Shown here: one piece after another, positions 24,722 through 33,394 of the stretch
How positions within the stretch are numbered: position 1 is the first letter of the stretch
Layout: each line of letters starts with the position of its first letter
NCBI GenBank assembly: GCA_020845495.1
Contig: JADLFM010000128.1
Location: 310,001-374,000, forward strand
Direction of reading: 5' to 3'
Length of the DNA: 64,000 bases
Source of the DNA: Chloroflexota bacterium
GTDB taxonomy: Bacteria > Chloroflexota > UBA6077 > JACCZL01
Notes under the pieces: model-generated
What the model saw: only the letters and a program-made list of their open reading frames with translations
What the model was told of the DNA's origin: nothing
Databases searched by the model: none
Made by a program: the position numbers and the translations under genes

Positions 24722-26506
24722 ATGACCGCGAAGACGCGACTGACTCGCCGAACGTTCCTGGGGCGGACGCTCCTGCTTGGGGCCGGGACGGCCTTGCTGG
24801 CCGCGTGCCAACAGGCGCCAGCACCGGCCTCGAAGCCGGCTGAGGCTCCCAAGCCTGCCGCGGAGGCGAAGCCCACGACGGCCGCCGCTGCGCCGGCCAA
24901 GCCGACCACCGCGCCGGCCCCGGCCAAGCCTGCCGAGGCAGCTAAGCCGGCTGAAGCAGCCAAGCCGGCTGAAGCAGCCAAGCCGACCGCGCCAGCCGCT
25001 GCTGCCAAGCCGACGTCCGCGCCAGCCGCACAGACGGCACCGGCCGGGCAGGTCAAGAAGGGCGGCACACTCACCATCGCCCAGGAGCTCGACCCGGTCT
25101 CGCTCGATCCGCACAAGACGAGCAACTTCTCGGCGGTCCAGGGCTTCGAGATGGCCTATGAGAGCCTGACCCAGTACGACGAGAAGCTGAACGTCCAACC
25201 TGCCCTTGCCGAGCGCTGGGACGTGTCGCCAGATGGCCGCCAGTACACCTTCCATCTCCGGAAGGGCGTCAAGTGGCACGACGGCAAGCCGTTCACCGCC
25301 AACGACCTCAAGTACTGGCACGAGCGGCTGATGGCCAAGGAGACGGTGGCCCCGTACAAGAACTGGTTCGACTCCATCGAGCAGATCGAAGTGGTCGACG
25401 ATACGACGGCGCGCGCCAACCTGTCCAAACCGTACCCCCCGCTCCTGGCCACCTTCGCTGCTCTGCGCGGCGGCGCGATTATCCAGCAGGGCGCCGGCGA
25501 GAGCATGAACCTGGCGACCCAGGCCGTGGGCACGGGGCCGTTCAAGCTTGCTGAGTACGTCCCGCAGAGCCACCTGCGGTTCGTGAAGAACCCGGACTAC
25601 TGGAACAAGGAATTCCCGTACGTCGACGAGTTGGTGATGAAGATCGTCACTGAAGAGGATGCGCGCGTCGCGGCGATACGGGCCGGCCAGATCCAGTACG
25701 CCTTCTTGAGCCAGGAGGGGTCCGACCGGGTCAAGGCGGACAAGAACGTCACCGTTCTGGAGAGCCCGAAGGCGTGGCTGACGGTGTCCCAGATCAACAC
25801 CAGCCGCAAGCCGTTCGACGACATCCGGGTTCGGCAGGCGCTGCGGATGGCGCTCGATCCGAAGGAGATCATCCAGAAGGCGGTATCGGGCGCGGCGACG
25901 CCCTCCGGCCCGGTTCCAACCGGCCACACTGACTGGTTCCTCAAGCCGGAAGAGCTCAAGTACCAGCAGCCAAACCTCGACAAGGCAAGATCGCTGCTTG
26001 CCGAGGCCGGTCAGAGCAGCTTGAAGTTCACGATCCTGTGTTCGCCCCAGTACCCCGAGTTCGTGAGCACGGCGCTGGTGATGCAGGATTCGTTCAAGAA
26101 GATCGGCGTCGACGCCCAGGTCCAGCAGCTCGAGTGGGGCGCGTTCGTCAAGCAGACGAACGCCCCCAACTTTGACTACGATCTGCAAATCACCGCGCGC
26201 ACCTTCTACCCGGACCCGGACCACTACCTGTACCCGTACTTCCACTCGACCGGCGTCAACAACCCGAACAAGGGCTACAACAACCCGAAGGTTGACGAAC
26301 TGCTCGATAAGGGGCGAACGGTCGCCGATTCGGCCCAGCGGCACCAGTTCTACACCGAGGTCCAGAAGCTGCTCGAGGACGAGCTGCCGCACATGTGGTT
26401 CTACTCGGGCATCAACATCGAGGCGCTCAGGAACGACGTCAAGGGGTACGTGCCGTCGTTTACCGGTCGCCGGATCTTCCTGAAGCAGACCTGGATCGAC
26501 AAATAA
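24722..26506 (+). CDS. Peptide/oligosaccharide ABC transporter substrate-binding lipoprotein (SBP family 5)
   Basis: The 594-residue exported lipoprotein has a twin-arginine signal (RRTFLGR at 9-15) with lipobox LAAC29, so it is exported folded and anchored to the membrane. A low-complexity linker of Lys, Pro, Ala and Glu follows (about 30-110), with KPAEAA repeated in tandem. The mature part is a family-5 solute-binding protein (KGGTLTIAQELDPVSLDP, then KGVKWHDGKPFTA). It delivers peptides or similar solutes to the two permeases downstream. GGAGG lies about 6 bp upstream of ATG 24722. Confidence 0.9.
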   Translation: MTAKTRLTRRTFLGRTLLLGAGTALLAACQQAPAPASKPAEAPKPAAEAKPTTAAAAPAKPTTAPAPAKPAEAAKPAEAAKPAEAAKPTAPAAAAKPTSAPAAQTAPAGQVKKGGTLTIAQELDPVSLDPHKTSNFSAVQGFEMAYESLTQYDEKLNVQPALAERWDVSPDGRQYTFHLRKGVKWHDGKPFTANDLKYWHERLMAKETVAPYKNWFDSIEQIEVVDDTTARANLSKPYPPLLATFAALRGGAIIQQGAGESMNLATQAVGTGPFKLAEYVPQSHLRFVKNPDYWNKEFPYVDELVMKIVTEEDARVAAIRAGQIQYAFLSQEGSDRVKADKNVTVLESPKAWLTVSQINTSRKPFDDIRVRQALRMALDPKEIIQKAVSGAATPSGPVPTGHTDWFLKPEELKYQQPNLDKARSLLAEAGQSSLKFTILCSPQYPEFVSTALVMQDSFKKIGVDAQVQQLEWGAFVKQTNAPNFDYDLQITARTFYPDPDHYLYPYFHSTGVNNPNKGYNNPKVDELLDKGRTVADSAQRHQFYTEVQKLLEDELPHMWFYSGINIEALRNDVKGYVPSFTGRRIFLKQTWIDK

Positions 26507-26585
26507 TGCCATCGTGTAGCGCGCCGGCGGGCCGAGCGAGAGCTCGCCCCGCCGCCCTGACCGCCTCCACGCCGGGGAACGTCGT

Positions 26586-27536
26586 ATGACCCGCTACGTC
26601 ATCAACCGCCTCCTGCTGGCCATTCCGGTCCTGATCGGCGCCTCGATCGTCATCTTCATTTTGCTGCGCTTCCTACCCGGCGACGTCGTCGACATCATCA
26701 TCGGGACGGAGGGCAGCGCGACCCCGGAGGTTCGCGAGACAATCCGTCGGATGTTCGGGCTGGATCAGCCGATCTACATCCAGTACCTCACCTGGCTCGG
26801 AGCGATTGTGCGCGGCGACCTGGGTAGCTCGTTGCGGACCAGCGAGCCAGTCGCGGGGATCCTGCTGTCACGCCTACCGATCACGCTCGAACTGGCGTTT
26901 CTCTCGGTGGTGCTGTCGATCTCGATGGCAGTGCCGCTCGGGGTGCTGGCGGCCGTGAAACGCGGCGGCCCGATCGAGCTTGTCTCGCGGTTGATCGGGC
27001 TGATCGGGCTGAGCCTGCCAAACTTCTGGCTGGCGACGATGATGATCCTGGTGGCGTCACTGTGGTTCGGCTGGCTCCCGAGCCTGATCTACGTCAGCCC
27101 CCTCAGTGACCCGGTCGAAAATCTTCAGCAGATGTTGATGCCGGCGTTCTCGCTGGCGCTGGCGTTGATGGCAATCGTGCTGCGGATGACGCGCTCGGCG
27201 ATGCTAGAAGTGCTCGGCCAGGACTTTGTGCGGACGGCGCGCGCCAAGGGCCTCAACGAACGGCTGGTGTTGATGCGGCACGCCCTCAAGAACGCCCTGA
27301 TTCCAGTCGTCACGGTCGTTGGTGTCCAGATGGGCACGCTCTTCGGGGGCGCCGTCGTGGTCGAGCAGATCTTCGGCCTGCCTGGCATGGGCTGGACCTT
27401 CGTCAACGGGATCTACCAGCGCGACTACCCCACGGTCCAGGGAGCCGTGCTGATGCTCGCGACGTCCTTCATCGTGGTCAACCTGCTGGTTGACCTGACC
27501 TACGCCTATCTGGACCCGAGGATTCGCTATGGCTGA
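26586..27536 (+). CDS. ABC transporter permease, DppB type
   Basis: The 316-residue membrane protein has about six helices and the DppB-like N-terminal TRYVINRLLLAIPVLIG. The ATPase-contact EAA-type loop is present as DFVRTARAKGLNERLVLMRHALKNALIP in the C-terminal half, listed here in two overlapping parts: DFVRTARAKGLN and RHALKNALIP. It pairs with the DppC-type permease that begins 8 bp before its stop. It probably forms the channel for the SBP-delivered solute. Confidence 0.92.
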   Translation: MTRYVINRLLLAIPVLIGASIVIFILLRFLPGDVVDIIIGTEGSATPEVRETIRRMFGLDQPIYIQYLTWLGAIVRGDLGSSLRTSEPVAGILLSRLPITLELAFLSVVLSISMAVPLGVLAAVKRGGPIELVSRLIGLIGLSLPNFWLATMMILVASLWFGWLPSLIYVSPLSDPVENLQQMLMPAFSLALALMAIVLRMTRSAMLEVLGQDFVRTARAKGLNERLVLMRHALKNALIPVVTVVGVQMGTLFGGAVVVEQIFGLPGMGWTFVNGIYQRDYPTVQGAVLMLATSFIVVNLLVDLTYAYLDPRIRYG

Positions 27537-28416
27537 CAGCGTCGTCACCGGCTACGCGGCCGTTCCCGCCGAGCGGGTAGGCCGGACGAAGACCGCCCGG
27601 CTGAAGCGATTGGCCGCGAAGAACCCGCTCGGGGTCGTGGGCGCGGCGCTCATCCTGCTGCTCTTGCTCGTCGCCTTGCTGGCCGGCGTCCTCGCGCCCT
27701 TCGATCCGGTGGCCCAGATCGCGCGGCGGTTGACTGCGCCGAACGACGTCTACCTGCTCGGGACCGACGAGTTCGGGCGGGACGTCCTGAGCCGGATCAT
27801 CTACGGCAGCCGGATCTCGCTGTACGTTGGTGTCGTCTCGGTCGGGATCGCGCTGGCGGTCGGCGGAACGCTCGGTTTGATTGCCGGGTACTTCGGCGGC
27901 TGGATCGACAACGTCATCATGCGGTTCATGGACGTCATGTTCGCGATCCCGTCGCTGGTATTGGCCATCGCGATCACGGGTATCCTCGGGCCAAACCTGC
28001 GGAACGCGATGATCGCGATCGGCATCGTCTACACCCCGACCTTCGCGCGGGTCGCTCGAGGCCCGGTATTGTCAGTGGTCCAGCACGAGTACGTGCAGGC
28101 GGCGCGGACGGTCGGAGCGCGCGACTGGCGCATCATCTTCCGTCACGTGCTGCCGAACGTGACCGCGCCGATCATCGTGCAGACGACCCTCAGCCTGTCG
28201 ACGGCGATCCTGGCCGAAGCGGTGCTGAGCTTCCTGGGCCTGGGGACGCAACCGCCTGAGCCGTCGTGGGGCACGATGCTTGGCACGGGCCGCAAGTTCA
28301 TGGAAACGGCGCCCTGGATCGCAGTCTTCCCGGGCGTCGCGATCATGCTGGCCGTGCTCGGCTTCAATCTGCTCGGCGACGGCCTGCGCGATGCGCTGGA
28401 CCCCCGCCTGCGCTAG
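27529..28416 (+). CDS. ABC transporter permease, DppC type
   Basis: The 295-residue membrane protein begins with about 40 cytoplasmic residues, then membrane helices and the family segments GTDEFGRDVLSRI and RTVGARDWRIIFRH, which contact the ATPase. It overlaps the upstream permease by 8 bp. No ATP-binding protein gene follows within the window, so the transporter must borrow DppD/DppF-like ATPases encoded elsewhere. The final codon and stop lie inside a 15-bp tandem repeat. Confidence 0.92.
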   Translation: MADSVVTGYAAVPAERVGRTKTARLKRLAAKNPLGVVGAALILLLLLVALLAGVLAPFDPVAQIARRLTAPNDVYLLGTDEFGRDVLSRIIYGSRISLYVGVVSVGIALAVGGTLGLIAGYFGGWIDNVIMRFMDVMFAIPSLVLAIAITGILGPNLRNAMIAIGIVYTPTFARVARGPVLSVVQHEYVQAARTVGARDWRIIFRHVLPNVTAPIIVQTTLSLSTAILAEAVLSFLGLGTQPPEPSWGTMLGTGRKFMETAPWIAVFPGVAIMLAVLGFNLLGDGLRDALDPRLR

Positions 28417-28455
28417 AGCCCGAATCGCTAGAGCCCGAATCGCTAGAGCCCGATC
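28411..28455. repeat. 15-bp tandem repeat spanning the dppC-type stop codon
   Basis: The unit cgctagagcccgaat occurs at 28411-28425 and 28426-28440, with a nearly full copy at 28441-28455 (the last two bases differ). The repeat starts inside the final Arg codon and includes the TAG stop. The pattern looks like slippage duplication at the end of the gene. Confidence 0.75.
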
Positions 28456-28879
28456 CGACATCACTACAGATGTGCCCACCGTGGACTCACGGTTCGAGTC
28501 TTCGTACGGTGATGACCCGGTCAGACTCCCGTCGAAGCTGACTATTTCCTCGATGCCGTGCTGCTCCATCAGGCCGATGGGGCACGCATCGGCAAGGGCG
28601 ACGTTCACGTCGACAAGGGGGCCGAAGATGCGGTGGAAGCGCCGCGTACCGAAGAGACAGACGCCCGTAAGATCGACGATGGCAAGGACAACTTCACAAG
28701 CGGCTGCCTCTGGCCGACGATGAGTCCGAGTGAGTGTAGAGACTATCTCGACGACGATGCCTGATACCAATCCCGCGTGACTCCGCCGTGTCTGGCAGCG
28801 CGGCCGCCTCCGGTCAGAGGCTGCAAGTGCGATACGGCCGGCCAGGATTGGTCTGAGATACGATTGTCAAAGAGTAGTG
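28417..28879. other. Intergenic region with decayed PIN-domain sequence
   Basis: This 463-bp gap between the permease and a small minus-strand gene contains no intact gene that I can support. Its minus strand holds the PIN remnant described separately. Its left edge is the tandem repeat after the permease. Confidence 0.6.
28521..28770 (-). pseudogene. Decayed PIN-domain (VapC-like) gene
   Basis: On the minus strand the frame from about 28770 to 28521 encodes VVEIVSTLTRTHRRPEAAA followed further on by VNVALADACPIGLMEQHGIE and EIVSFDGSL. This is like the second half of a PIN domain (alternating helices, then the ALADAC and SFDxxF-type strand with acidic residues). The N-terminal DxxxW-type strand is missing, and the tail runs into antisense of the permease without a stop of its own. 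The order and sequence are PIN-like, but the ends are decayed, so it is most likely a dead toxin or nuclease gene. No antitoxin is seen. Confidence 0.45.
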
Positions 28880-29152
28880 TCAGGCGTCGTCAGGCTCGAT
28901 GAGCTTGCTGACAGCGTCGATGTAGGCATAGGCGCGCTTGAAGCGGCGCAGCATGGAGTCAAGCGAATCGTCGCCGGGCCGCGCGAACTGTTCGGCCCAG
29001 CGGGCCGCCAACTGGATCTTGGCGACGTTCTCGTCGCCAGCGCCGACGCTAATGCGCTCGCTACGCGGGGCCGCCGGTGCAACGCTGGTGGTCCCATCTG
29101 GACCGTCCGCGCTCGTCTCACCGGCCTCAACCGGCGCCGTCTGGTCGTCCAC
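28880..29152 (-). CDS. Small protein of unknown function (90 residues)
   Basis: GTG 29152 is preceded by AAGGAGG 7 bp upstream, a strong site that favours this start over the open extension to 29284. The 90-residue product has an acidic, disordered N-terminal half (Ala, Gly, Thr, Pro and Asp rich) and a helical C-terminal half, with AKIQLAARWAEQF and SMLRRFKRAYAYIDAVSKL. No family is recognised. It lies alone between the PIN remnant and the kinase gene, on the kinase strand. Confidence 0.6.
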   Translation of the reverse strand: MDDQTAPVEAGETSADGPDGTTSVAPAAPRSERISVGAGDENVAKIQLAARWAEQFARPGDDSLDSMLRRFKRAYAYIDAVSKLIEPDDA

Positions 29153-29381
29153 AGATGCTCCTCCTTGGGACGGCCACGAGACTCGTGTCGGCACGGCCGC
29201 CGTGTGCAAGTCGATGGTAGGGGGCGGTGGTGACGGTCTGGCACCCTCGTCAAGCGACTGGGAGCCGCCTCGGCCTCCTGACAACGGTTCGACACCCCGG
29301 TTGCCGACTATAGCGGATCGCGGCGATGCCAGATCGAGGATTTCGAGGCGGGCCGGAAGTCGTGCGTCTCCGCTTGACAGC

Positions 29382-31076
29382 TTACGGTCCCCTGGTCACC
29401 TGGACCCGGGCGAGTTCGTTGAAGCCGGGCGGTTGCCCGACGAACGGTTCGCCGGGGTGCTGAGCGACCTGCTGGCGGATGGCCTTGTCGCCGTCAGCGT
29501 CGACGACGCCAATGGCCAGGATGTGGTGCGAGCCGGGCGTGCCGCCGATCTCAGCGTCGGTCACGTCCAGCGTGCCATCACGGTTGGCGATCAATTCGTG
29601 CTGGTACGGCCACCAGTTATCCGGCCCGCCGAGTGGATGGATTAGTAGCCAGAGGTGTTCGTCTGGTCCCTGAAGCCCGGTTCGGCGCGCATCGATGCGC
29701 GGCCGCGCCGGAACGGTTGCGCCATTCGTAGGCGACGTAATCTGGACGGCGAGTGGGCCGCGCAGCGGGTTCGGTGTCTGCCTTGGCAGTGGGACGGGTG
29801 TGGCCGTCGCGATGGTGACGGCCGGGGAGGGGCGAGGCGGGAGGGTGACTGCCACTGGCGCAGCGGTGGGCGACGGCTCCGGCGTGGCTGCGGGGGACTG
29901 TCTGGGGGCGGCGGCTGTCTGGGTCGCGCTCGCGGCGATATCGCTCGGGACCACCGTCGGTGGGGGTGTCGGTGAAGCGACTGGTGAGCCAGGTATGCCC
30001 CCTACAACAATTCGCGTCGGGGCTGGCGTTGGTGTGACACCCGTCCCCGCTGCCGCCGACGATCGCCACAAGAACGTCAGACCACCCGCTACGAACGCGA
30101 GTGTCAGCACGCCGAGGAGCGCGAACGGCCAGATTGGGCGGGCCTGGGCAGGCGCCGCGACGGCCTTGCTGCGCGGAAGATTGCGCGTGTGCGCGTCCGG
30201 GGCGGATGGCGGGAGCCAGAGTGTCGATCCTGGCTGGGGCGTCGGCTCCTCGGCCGCGAGCAGTGCGTCGTCGAACGCTCCGGCGAGGGCGGCGCCGCTC
30301 GGGAAGCGGTCGGCCGGGCTCTTGGCGAGCGCCCGCGCGATGACTGGCTCGAGTTCGGCTGGTACGGCTGGGTTGCGATGGCGGGCGGGCTCTGGCTGGT
30401 CATAAATGTGGGCGCGAATCGTCGCGATGGGCGTCTCGCGCGGGAAGGGCGGGCCGCCGGTCAGCATCTCATACAGGACGACCCCCAGCGAGTAGAGATC
30501 GCTGGCAGGCCCGACTGGCTCGCTCGCTGCCATCTCAGGGGCGACGTAGTGAGGTGTCCCGACGAACGTGCCCTGCAGGGTGAGATGCTCGTCGCCTTCG
30601 AGCAGCCGCGCGATGCCGAAGTCGGCCAGGACCGGCTCGTCGTGGCCCGTGAAGAGGATGTTGGACGGCTTGACGTCGCGGTGGACGAGGCCGGCGGCGT
30701 GGGCGACGTCGAGCGCCGCGCCGATCCCGTGCAGGACGCGTCCGACAACATCGAGCGGCAGTGGCCGGCCGAGTCGGTCGGACAACGCTCCGCCCGGTAG
30801 CAGTTCCGTCACCATGAAGGTGAGGCCGGCCTGCTCGCCGAAGTCGTAGACGGTCAGGATATTCGGGTGGCGGAGCCGCGAGACGATGCGGGCTTCACGG
30901 CGGAAGCGCTCGATGAATCCGGGCGAGTCAGCAAGGTTCGGCCAGAGGACTTTGATGGCGACGTCGCGGTCAAGGGCCGAATGATGCGCTCGGTAGACCG
31001 TGGCCATCCCACCGCGCCCAAGCCGGGCGACGATGACGTAGGGGCCAAGCGCGGTGCCCGGGGCCAGCTCGAGCAT
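29382..31076 (-). CDS. Transmembrane Ser/Thr protein kinase (PknB-like)
   Basis: The 564-residue protein has an N-terminal kinase domain (about 10-270) with GRGGMATVY, catalytic Lys42, HRDVKPSN (Asp134) and DFG (152-154), and an APE motif (VAPEM). A single membrane helix follows (about 317-340), then a Pro/Thr-rich stalk and a C-terminal extracytoplasmic domain (about 450-564) that begins AVQITSPTNGATV, possibly a sensor of wall or surface polymers. It may phosphorylate the FHA proteins of the 1-3 kb region, but this is speculation. ATG 31076 follows a TAGAAT-like hexamer at 31089-31094 by about 12 bp, so the mRNA may be nearly leaderless. Confidence 0.92.
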   Translation of the reverse strand: MLELAPGTALGPYVIVARLGRGGMATVYRAHHSALDRDVAIKVLWPNLADSPGFIERFRREARIVSRLRHPNILTVYDFGEQAGLTFMVTELLPGGALSDRLGRPLPLDVVGRVLHGIGAALDVAHAAGLVHRDVKPSNILFTGHDEPVLADFGIARLLEGDEHLTLQGTFVGTPHYVAPEMAASEPVGPASDLYSLGVVLYEMLTGGPPFPRETPIATIRAHIYDQPEPARHRNPAVPAELEPVIARALAKSPADRFPSGAALAGAFDDALLAAEEPTPQPGSTLWLPPSAPDAHTRNLPRSKAVAAPAQARPIWPFALLGVLTLAFVAGGLTFLWRSSAAAGTGVTPTPAPTRIVVGGIPGSPVASPTPPPTVVPSDIAASATQTAAAPRQSPAATPEPSPTAAPVAVTLPPRPSPAVTIATATPVPLPRQTPNPLRGPLAVQITSPTNGATVPARPRIDARRTGLQGPDEHLWLLIHPLGGPDNWWPYQHELIANRDGTLDVTDAEIGGTPGSHHILAIGVVDADGDKAIRQQVAQHPGEPFVGQPPGFNELARVQVTRGP

Positions 31077-31165
31077 AGTCGTCGCTCGATTCTAGCAGGG
31101 ACGATCCGCCGGAACTGTCAATCGCATGACTGCTGGCCTCACCTGATCTGGAGCACCGCTTGCGA

Positions 31166-31999
31166 TCAACGGCGGGTCGAGCGCTCTTCGAGCAGGCTCA
31201 GGATCTCCCCGGCCTCGAGATCCGGGTACTCCCCGTTCGCGCTACTATAGGCGTCGGCAGGGTCGATGCCCCGCGCTTCGAGGCGGGCGCGAAGCATCAG
31301 GGCCCGGTCTCGCAGGGCGTTCCAGTCGGCCGGGCGATCGCCAAGCTCCCACGGTAGGTCGAGGTACTGAAGGGCGCGGTCGTCGCCGGCGGCGCTGAGG
31401 TCGGCACGCATTTCCATCACCCGATACGGCGCGACGCCATAACAGAGCACGTCCGCGACGACGTACCGTTCGATCGAGTGGCGTCCCTCAGCCGTAAGCT
31501 CCAGTAGGCGTGGCGTCTGACCCTCCATCCGCTCCAGTCGGTCGACTTCTTCGACTTCTTCTTCCTCCGGGTCGTCAAAGATCGACCGCTGGGTGCGAGC
31601 GCGGCTCACCTGCTGATGCACTCTCGCGAGCAACTCTTCGGTCGTGGTGCCTGGTGGGGCGGTTTCATAGGTGGTGGCCAGGTGGTCCTGGAGGTCGCGC
31701 CAGTCATGGGGGACTTCGCCATGCACGAAACGGCGGTCCAGATACTCGGTGGCGGCGCGATCGTCGACGATCTCGGGTGACGTGCACAGGTCGGCGATGT
31801 CAGCTGGACTCGCGCCACCGCGAATGATGGCCGTCGCCAGGAACAGGCGAATCCGCCCCGAGGCAGCCGGACTCAGATCGACGAGGCCGGTCTCATGTCG
31901 CCGCTCGCCGTCCTGCACGCTACCCTGTGCTATCGGGCTGTCTCGCCCATCGCTTGCGTCGTTCCCGCCACCTGGCGGCACGGTTTCACTGGTTCCCAT
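31166..31999 (-). CDS. Unknown protein with an internal duplication
   Basis: The 277-residue protein matches no family I know. It contains two related segments of about 55-65 residues, near 54-107 and 178-233. Both have DDRA, then YLD, then a spaced DW and L.D (DDRAATEYLDRRF near 79-91 and DDRALQYLDLPW near 206-217). An acidic stretch rich in Glu (about 140-155) lies between them. The N-terminal 45 residues look disordered. No signal or membrane helix is present. It stands directly upstream of the kinase on the same strand, 89 bp away, so they may be co-transcribed. Confidence 0.6.
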   Translation of the reverse strand: MGTSETVPPGGGNDASDGRDSPIAQGSVQDGERRHETGLVDLSPAASGRIRLFLATAIIRGGASPADIADLCTSPEIVDDRAATEYLDRRFVHGEVPHDWRDLQDHLATTYETAPPGTTTEELLARVHQQVSRARTQRSIFDDPEEEEVEEVDRLERMEGQTPRLLELTAEGRHSIERYVVADVLCYGVAPYRVMEMRADLSAAGDDRALQYLDLPWELGDRPADWNALRDRALMLRARLEARGIDPADAYSSANGEYPDLEAGEILSLLEERSTRR

Positions 32000-32306
32000 C
32001 GCTCCGCCCTGGTGCTCGCTCGTCCTGGCGCGCTCACACTCCCTCGATGTTTACCCCGGCGCTCGCTCCAATGTCAGATCCTCGCCGAGAGACGCCCCAT
32101 AGCTCCGCCAGTGGGGCTACGAGGCTCACCTCGCGACTGTTTCATGCAGAGATACGTGTACACTTGTCCGCCCGACTCTGCCGGGCCGCGCCTGCCCGAG
32201 CTTTCAGATCTCTCAGAAGAGTGTAGCGCGGACGCGTCGAGATCCAGAAGGGGGGCCGTGTGGACGCGGTCGGTGTGCGGGCCATCGTATGGTACGCTCA
32301 GCAGCG
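32000..32306. other. Divergent intergenic region, no gene
   Basis: These 307 bp separate the minus-strand unknown from the plus-strand inositol-phosphatase gene. A TATGGT hexamer at 32288-32293 is near the latter start, without a supporting -35. No other structure was recognised. Confidence 0.4.
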
Positions 32307-33380
32307 ATGAGCCTGACAGCCGCATCCCGTGGCCACCTCCACCTCATCAGCATTGAGGAGACCGCGGCCGGCATTGCGCGTCGCGCCGGTGCGATCCTGC
32401 TCGAACGATTCCGCTCTGGCGTCGTCGTCGAATACAAGGACGAACGACAACGCGATCCGGTGACGGCGGTGGATCGTGCCGTCGAGACGCTCGTCCACGA
32501 CGAGCTACGCCGCGCATTTCCGGATCATGGCATTCTCGGCGAAGAGGGGGCGGCACACCGCGAGGACGCCGATCTGCTCTGGGTGCTCGATCCGCTGGAC
32601 GGAACGGCGAACTTTGGCGGCGGGCTGCCGTTCTTCGGTCTGTCGCTGGCGTTGCTGGATCGCGGTGTGCCGGTCATCGGTTGCCTGTTCGTCCCGTTTG
32701 GGCCGCATTTGACTGGCGGAATCCTGCGCGCCTCGTTGGGCAACGGCGCCACCGTTGATGGCGGGCCATTATGCGTCGCGACAGGGCCATTTCGACCGTC
32801 TGGCCCCGTAGCCGTACCACCGGGGCTGCGAGCCATGTTCGCGCTCGAGGGATCGGCCGGCCGCCAGCCGGGCGAAGCGCGTAACCTGGGCAGTATCGTC
32901 TACGAACTGGCGATGGTCGCGGGTGGTGGGTTCCAATACGCGGTCTTTGGCGGCCCGAAGCTCTGGGACGTCGCGGCTGGCGTGCTCGTCATCCGCGAGG
33001 CCGGCGGCATGGCGTTGGCCTGGGAGCGGGGTAGATGGCGGCGGCTCGAGCGGTTCCGGCCGATGCATGCCCGCGACCCCAGGCGGCCGGCCGGCCTGCG
33101 CGAGTGGAGCCAATCGATTCTCGTCGGATCGCCAGAGGCGATCCGTCATATCGCCCCGGGGCTGCACCGGCGCCCGCCGCCCGGCCCGGCGCTACGGTGG
33201 GCGTTCGCCCGTAAGCGCGACGCCCGGCGCTGGTGGAAGCGCTTCAGAGATCCGCCAAGAGGCGGCGACATGACGCCGACACAGCCCGACCAGGTCAGGG
33301 CGTCGAAAGCAGGAGATTCGCACCCTGTCGATGGTGCGATCGGCGGTACCGACACCCCCAGAGTGGAGCCATTGACGTGA
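32307..33380 (+). CDS. Inositol monophosphatase-family protein
   Basis: The 357-residue protein has the metal-binding motifs of the IMPase/FBPase family: GILGEEG, WVLDPLDGTANF and WDVAAGVLVIREAGG. These remove phosphate from inositol, nucleotide or sugar phosphates using Mg. About 75 C-terminal residues, rich in Arg, Pro and Asp, extend past the usual end of about 265 residues. ATG 32307 was chosen; an in-frame ATG at 32289 lies inside a possible -10 hexamer. It precedes the MFS gene by 14 bp. Confidence 0.85.
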   Translation: MSLTAASRGHLHLISIEETAAGIARRAGAILLERFRSGVVVEYKDERQRDPVTAVDRAVETLVHDELRRAFPDHGILGEEGAAHREDADLLWVLDPLDGTANFGGGLPFFGLSLALLDRGVPVIGCLFVPFGPHLTGGILRASLGNGATVDGGPLCVATGPFRPSGPVAVPPGLRAMFALEGSAGRQPGEARNLGSIVYELAMVAGGGFQYAVFGGPKLWDVAAGVLVIREAGGMALAWERGRWRRLERFRPMHARDPRRPAGLREWSQSILVGSPEAIRHIAPGLHRRPPPGPALRWAFARKRDARRWWKRFRDPPRGGDMTPTQPDQVRASKAGDSHPVDGAIGGTDTPRVEPLT

Positions 33381-33394
33381 ACGAGTGGGGGTGA

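Noticed and set aside
24665..26512. A 615-codon open frame antisense to the peptide-binding protein gene
   Set aside because: It is a high-GC shadow: the plus-strand frame encodes a clear family-5 binding protein with a lipobox and linker. The antisense product resembles nothing and has no start signal.
28880..29284. Longer 134-residue version of the small gene before the kinase
   Set aside because: The upstream part is Pro/Ser-rich without a good start site, whereas GTG 29152 has a near-perfect AAGGAGG at 7 bp.
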